Assembly (NCBI GenBank): GCA_030639495.1 | Contig: DAOWCP010000053.1 | Location: 1 to 16,618 of the forward strand | Direction: 5' to 3' | Source of the DNA: JAGLTN01 sp023135255 | GTDB lineage: Bacteria > Planctomycetota > Phycisphaerae > Sedimentisphaerales > Anaerobacaceae | Length of the DNA: 16,618 nt | Shown here: positions 15,034 through 16,618 of the stretch, in pieces | Numbering within the stretch: the first letter of the stretch is position 1 | How the letters are laid out: each line of letters begins with the position of its first letter | Translations under genes and position numbers: made by a program | Notes under the pieces: generated by a model | What the model was told of the DNA's origin: nothing | Database searches by the model: none | What the model saw: the letters and a program-made list of their open reading frames with translations, nothing else

Positions 15034-16023
15034 CTATGGCACTTCAATATTATCAAAGATGGTTTGTATAATATCTTCGCTCGTTTTGTCTTCTGCCTCT
15101 GCTTCGTAGCTTACTATTACTCGATGCCTTAAAACATCCATGCCTATGCTTTTTACATCCTGGGGCGTAACATAGCCTCTTTGCTGCATGAATGCGTGGG
15201 CTTTGGCAGCGGTTGCAAGGAAGATCGTTGCACGAGGCGAGGCGCCGAAGTTTATCATATTTCCTAAATCGATGCCGAACTGTTTAGGGTCCCTCGTTGC
15301 ATAGACAAGGTTGACAATATAATCTTTTATTTTTTCGTCTATGTAAATCTGGTCTACAACATTGCGAACATCCGCAATATCGGCAGGGCTGATGACCGGT
15401 TTGATATCGAAATTTTTATTTATCCCAGCCATCCTGTCGAGTATCTGCCTTTCCTGCTCTTTAGTTGGGTAATCGATTTTTAGCTTTAACATGAACCTGT
15501 CGAGTTGGGCTTCCGGCAGTGGGTATGTACCTTCCTGTTCGATGGGGTTCTGTGTTGCGAGAACTAAAAAAGGCTTAGGAAGAGGAAAAGTTTCTTCGCC
15601 TATAGTGATCTGCCTTTCCTGCATTGCTTCCAGCAGAGCGCTTTGCACTTTAGCAGGTGCACGGTTGATCTCATCTGCCAGAATAATATTAGCGAACAGC
15701 GGACCTTTGCGTGTGTAAAACTGATCATCAGACTGACGATATATCTGCGTGCCTATCAAATCCGCGGGCAGCAAGTCTGGGGTGAACTGAATACGTTTGA
15801 AATTTGCGCTGATAGCTTTTGCTAAAATAGTAACCGCCATTGTTTTCGCCAGGCCGGGAACGCCTTCCAAGAGAATGTGCCCATCTGCTAACAGCCCGAT
15901 AAGCATTCTCTCAAGCATATAACGCTGACCGACAATTACTTTGTCCAACTCCGCAAATAAAGTTCTTACAAATTGACTCTTTTGCAGAACAAGATCACTA
16001 ATCTGTTTTATGTCCATTGCCAT
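15034..16023 (-). CDS. moxR: MoxR-family AAA+ ATPase
   Basis: This is the first gene of the Bat cluster, 329 residues. The AAA+ core is complete: Walker A G-V-P-G-L-A-K-T (54-61), Walker B I-I-L-A-D-E-I-N-R (113-121), and the sensor/arginine region A-T-Q-N-P-I-E-Q-E-G-T-Y (156-167) with L-D-R-F (174-177). The C-terminal lid helices extend to the end. MoxR proteins form oligomeric rings and are thought to act as chaperones for metal insertion or assembly, with VWA proteins as adaptors; here those are batA, batB and the DUF58 protein. AAGGAG (16032-16037) precedes the ATG at 16023 by 8 bases, a good site that fixes the start. A second Met at codon 3 is possible. Confidence 0.95.
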   Translation of the reverse strand: MAMDIKQISDLVLQKSQFVRTLFAELDKVIVGQRYMLERMLIGLLADGHILLEGVPGLAKTMAVTILAKAISANFKRIQFTPDLLPADLIGTQIYRQSDDQFYTRKGPLFANIILADEINRAPAKVQSALLEAMQERQITIGEETFPLPKPFLVLATQNPIEQEGTYPLPEAQLDRFMLKLKIDYPTKEQERQILDRMAGINKNFDIKPVISPADIADVRNVVDQIYIDEKIKDYIVNLVYATRDPKQFGIDLGNMINFGASPRATIFLATAAKAHAFMQQRGYVTPQDVKSIGMDVLRHRVIVSYEAEAEDKTSEDIIQTIFDNIEVP

Positions 16024-16031
16024 TTGAACGA

Positions 16032-16037
16032 CTCCTT
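16032..16037 (-). promoter_or_regulatory. Shine-Dalgarno site of moxR
   Basis: AAGGAG on the minus strand, with 8 bases before the moxR ATG. It is the strongest ribosome site in the minus-strand cluster, consistent with moxR being the lead gene. Confidence 0.75.
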
Positions 16038-16147
16038 AGTTATATAAAACAATTTCGCAACATTTTTTTAAAATTTACAACCCCAAAATTCCGGCCTTTG
16101 GAAAATGTAATTATACAAATTTACGCATCTTTTCCTGAAAAGTTCTT

Positions 16148-16175
16148 ATTATCATAAATTTGGGGGGAATTTCAA
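16148..16175 (-). promoter_or_regulatory. likely promoter of the moxR-bat operon
   Basis: On the minus strand TTGAAA (16175-16170) and GATAAT (16153-16148) are 16 bases apart. The spacer includes a C6 run flanked by AAATT/AATTT, a possible operator. The predicted start is near 16141, giving a leader of about 118 bases to the moxR ATG. A second -10-like TATAAT lies at 16115-16110 but has a poor -35. There is no experimental basis. Confidence 0.4.
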
Positions 16176-16189
16176 CCCTTCAAACAAAT

Positions 16190-16241
16190 ATTGTAAAAGA
16201 AAAAATCCAGCTGTCAATCTAATGAAAAACAGCTGGATTTT
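16190..16241 (-). terminator. intrinsic terminator of the GltD-like gene
   Basis: AAAATCCAGCTGT and ACAGCTGGATTTT form a perfect 13-bp stem (16202-16214 with 16229-16241) around a 14-base loop. On the minus strand it is followed by a T-rich tail (TTT CTTTT). It lies 25 bases past the TAA of the gene at 16266 and separates that gene from moxR. The plus-strand direction also has a T-run, so it may be weakly bidirectional. Confidence 0.85.
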
Positions 16242-16265
16242 GTTGTAAAGTTTTTTTGCCTGTTA

Positions 16266-16618
16266 TTATTCATCTTTTTCAGGCGGCATCGGGGCTTTTG
16301 AAATGTCAAATCTAAGCTGACATCTCATGCACCTCGCAGCCTCTTTTAAAGCAGTTTCTTCATCGAAACCGAGTTCCACCTGGTCAAAGTCTTTCTTTCT
16401 TTCATCGCCCGGGCGAGCTTCCATTTTAGCTCTGTCTTTATAGGCAAATTTTTCTCGTCTGCCGATCCATGGTGAGTTTTCTTCATCAGGGATATATTTC
16501 TGGTCAATTCGGCCGTCACCGCCCAGATACTGGTCTATAGATGCAGCGGCATTTCTTCCGCCTGCGATGGCTTTGATCACCGATGCCGGTCCGCTTGAAA
16601 CATCACCGGCAGCAAAGA
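16266..16618 (-). CDS. GltD-like FAD/NAD(P)-dependent oxidoreductase, C-terminal part
   Basis: The gene continues beyond the window, so its start is not visible. Read from base 16616, the frame begins F-A-A-G-D-V-S-S-G-P-A-S-V-I-K-A-I-A-G-G, the second FAD/NAD(P)-binding motif of the glutamate synthase small-subunit (GltD) and related oxidoreductases. About 116 residues are present. The tail holds E-A-A-R-C-M-R-C-Q-L-R, a CxxC that may bind a metal or cluster, as in the GltD-like proteins linked to hydrogenase or NuoF-type complexes ('EA.RCLRC'). A GTG at 16580 lies inside the domain and is not the start. It could be the glutamate synthase small chain or a related flavoprotein; the window cannot decide. 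A strong terminator follows. Confidence 0.75.
   Translation of the reverse strand, partial: FAAGDVSSGPASVIKAIAGGRNAAASIDQYLGGDGRIDQKYIPDEENSPWIGRREKFAYKDRAKMEARPGDERKKDFDQVELGFDEETALKEAARCMRCQLRFDISKAPMPPEKDE

Noticed and set aside
16578..16580. GTG as the start of the last gene
   Set aside because: The frame is open upstream to the window edge and encodes the conserved AAGDV...GPASV motif, so the GTG is an internal Val codon.

Overview
The window looks like chromosomal core sequence from a bacterium of the PVC group. A planctomycete close to Phycisphaerae/Sedimentisphaerales is my best guess. This is an inference from several traits together: an LL-diaminopimelate aminotransferase instead of the acyl-DAP route, a complete moxR-bat cluster, a small protein resembling DUF6941, a rhomboid with a short SLT..E..L tail, an Lgt with a GCFLN.CC active-site block, few strong Shine-Dalgarno sites, and a moderate, slightly AT-rich base composition. 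No rRNA, tRNA, CRISPR array, insertion sequence or phage gene is visible.

Plus-strand half (1-7498). The window opens on the last 36 codons of DNA polymerase I. A good sigma-70-type promoter (TTGACG-17-TAAAAT) precedes dapL (lysine and peptidoglycan precursor). After a 93-bp spacer with an inverted repeat comes a tightly packed run: a fusion of HPPK (folK) with a deoxynucleoside kinase, then panC, panD, lgt and a rhomboid protease. The E. coli and mycobacterial neighbourhood of folK with panC/panD is kept, but panB is absent and a nucleoside kinase has been joined to FolK. A secreted SGNH esterase with a C-terminal beta domain and a small cytosolic DUF6941-like protein follow, each with a clear ribosome binding site.

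Minus-strand half (16023-7548). Eight genes run head to tail with overlaps or tiny gaps: moxR, a DUF58 gene, a lipoprotein gene (DUF4381-like), batA, batB, batC, batD, batE. They are probably one transcript. Together they predict an AAA+ MoxR ATPase working with two membrane-anchored von Willebrand A proteins, a soluble VWA-like DUF58 protein, and periplasmic TPR/beta-domain partners (the Bat or 'aerotolerance' complex). The two halves converge at about 7499-7550, where a weak bidirectional hairpin lies. Upstream of moxR is a 242-bp AT-rich intergenic region with a likely promoter and, at its far end, a near-textbook intrinsic terminator for the last gene, a GltD-like flavoprotein that is cut by the window edge.

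The most distinctive items are the FolK-deoxynucleoside kinase fusion and the extended Bat cluster with a lipoprotein that also carries a transmembrane anchor. I see no clearly unprecedented defence or mobile system.
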